A stretch of DNA of 6,564 nt from assembly GCA_030428025.1 (NCBI GenBank), contig JAUIBJ010000215.1, positions 1 to 6,564 on the forward strand. The letters run 5' to 3'. The translations under genes were made by a program, and so were the position numbers. The first letter of the stretch is position 1. The number at the start of each line of letters is the position of its first letter. The stretch is from Alphaproteobacteria bacterium (GTDB lineage Bacteria; Pseudomonadota; Alphaproteobacteria; Rhodobacterales; Rhodobacteraceae). Positions 5,618 through 6,564 of this stretch are shown in pieces. The notes beneath the pieces are model-generated. The model was not told the origin of the DNA. It made no database searches and worked only from the letters and a program-made list of their open reading frames with translations.

Positions 5618-6564
5618 ATGAGCAGCACCCCCCGATTCATTCATCTTCGCGTCCATACCGAATACTCTCTGCTGGAAGGGGCCGTGCGGCTGAAGAAGTT
5701 GCCGGGCCTGTGCGAGGCGGCGGGGATGCCCGCCGTGGCGGTGACCGACACCAACAACATGTTCGCCGCTCTGGAATTTTCCGTGACGGCCCAGGGCGCG
5801 GGCATCCAGCCGATCATGGGCTGTCAGGTGGATCTGCACTATCTCGACGCGGCACCAGGCGAGCGGCCGAAGCCGCCCGCGCCCGTGGTTCTGCTGGCGC
5901 AGACCGAGCGCGGCTATGAAAACCTGATGAAGCTCAACTCCTGCCTCTACCTGCGCGGCGACGGGTCGCTGCCGCATGTAACGTTGGAGGAGCTGGAGCG
6001 CCATGCGGAAAAGGTGATCTGCCTCACCGGCGGGCCCGACGGGCCGGTGGGCCGGCTCTTGCAGATCGGCCAGCGCACGGCGGCGGAGGCGCTGACGGGC
6101 CGCCTGCAGCGCGCCTTCGGCGACCGGCTTTATGTCGAGCTTCAGCGGCATCCGGGCGAGGCCGGGCTGCCAGAGGCCGAACGGCTGACCGAGCGCGGAC
6201 TGATCGAGATGGCCTATGCGATGGGCATCCCCCTGGTGGCCACAAACGACGTCTATTTCCCAAAGGCGGAGATGTTCGAGGCGCATGACGCGATGATCTG
6301 CGTGGCCGAAGGCGCCTATGTCGACCAGTCCGCCCCGCGCCGCCGGCTGACGCCGCAGCATTACTTCAAGTCGCCGCAGGAAATGGCCACGCTCTTTGCC
6401 GATTTGCCCGAGGCGTTGGAGAACACGGTCGAGATCGCGCGCCGCTGCGCCTTCGGGGCCTACCGACGTGATCCGATCCTGCCGCGCTTCGCCGATGACG
6501 AGGTGGACGAGTTGCGCCGGCAGGCGAAGGCGGGGCTGGAGGCGCGGCTGGCGGTGATCCCCCA
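5618..6564 (+). CDS. dnaE: DNA polymerase III alpha subunit (DnaE1), N-terminal part; 3' end outside window
   Basis: This is the catalytic subunit of the replicative DNA polymerase. The window holds 315 codons of a protein usually about 1150 residues long, covering the N-terminal PHP domain (to about residue 270) and the beginning of the polymerase region. FIHLRVHTEYSLLEGA (7-22), MPAVAVTDTNNMFAALEF (37-54), IQPIMGCQVDL, LVATNDVYF and LTPQHYFKSPQEM are characteristic of DnaE. The HLRVH and DTN sequences resemble replicative DnaE1 and not the error-prone ImuC/DnaE2 polymerase. PHP metal-binding positions look degenerate: Arg11 and Thr45 stand where active PHP proofreaders have His, so proofreading probably depends on a separate DnaQ subunit. 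The ATG at 5618 follows CATAAGATCGATGCC, with only a weak AAGA as ribosome site. The gene is divergent from xdh and lacks an obvious functional tie to it. Confidence 0.95.
   Translation, partial: MSSTPRFIHLRVHTEYSLLEGAVRLKKLPGLCEAAGMPAVAVTDTNNMFAALEFSVTAQGAGIQPIMGCQVDLHYLDAAPGERPKPPAPVVLLAQTERGYENLMKLNSCLYLRGDGSLPHVTLEELERHAEKVICLTGGPDGPVGRLLQIGQRTAAEALTGRLQRAFGDRLYVELQRHPGEAGLPEAERLTERGLIEMAYAMGIPLVATNDVYFPKAEMFEAHDAMICVAEGAYVDQSAPRRRLTPQHYFKSPQEMATLFADLPEALENTVEIARRCAFGAYRRDPILPRFADDEVDELRRQAKAGLEARLAVIP

Noticed and set aside
5546..6361. A 271-codon minus-strand open frame opposite dnaE.
   Set aside because: The plus strand encodes an unmistakable DnaE N-terminus over the same bases; the antisense translation has no recognisable domain.
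5618..6564. Error-prone polymerase ImuC/DnaE2 instead of replicative DnaE.
   Set aside because: The N-terminal HLRVHTEYSLLEGA and TDTNNMFAALEF match replicative DnaE; no imuA or imuB gene is next to it and no LexA box (GAAC-N7-GAAC or GTTC-N7-GTTC) was seen upstream.

Overview
The window is GC-rich, tightly packed bacterial DNA. The protein sequences resemble those of Rhodobacterales (Alphaproteobacteria), most clearly the XdhA, XdhB and XdhC proteins, which I match from memory to those of Rhodobacter capsulatus. The DnaE N-terminus is also of the alphaproteobacterial replicative type. No tRNA, rRNA, CRISPR array, transposase or phage gene is visible.

Layout: positions 1-5310 hold a four-gene minus-strand unit, read from right to left: xdhA (FeS/FAD subunit), xdhB (molybdenum subunit), xdhC (cofactor insertion and sulfuration chaperone), then the first 185 codons of an ABC transporter ATPase of the sugar/nucleoside (YufO-like) type, which runs off the left edge. 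All three junctions overlap (4, 11 and 4 nt). A 307-nt divergent intergenic region (5311-5617) follows. On the plus strand from 5618, dnaE (DNA polymerase III alpha subunit) begins and runs off the right edge.

How the genes fit together: XdhA and XdhB form a bacterial xanthine dehydrogenase that oxidises hypoxanthine and xanthine to urate with NAD+. XdhC is needed to load the sulfurated molybdenum cofactor into XdhB. The co-translated ABC ATPase probably energises uptake of nucleosides or purine bases, so the unit reads as import plus oxidation of purines. dnaE is a housekeeping neighbour on the other strand with no functional link that I can see.

I see no wholly new system. The most interesting points are local: a glycine-rich stretch in XdhA whose DNA looks like a dispersed Rhodobacteraceae intergenic repeat read in frame; a large proline/glycine-rich loop in XdhB; a possible structure-bridged ribosome binding site at xdhA; and small dyads in the divergent intergenic region.
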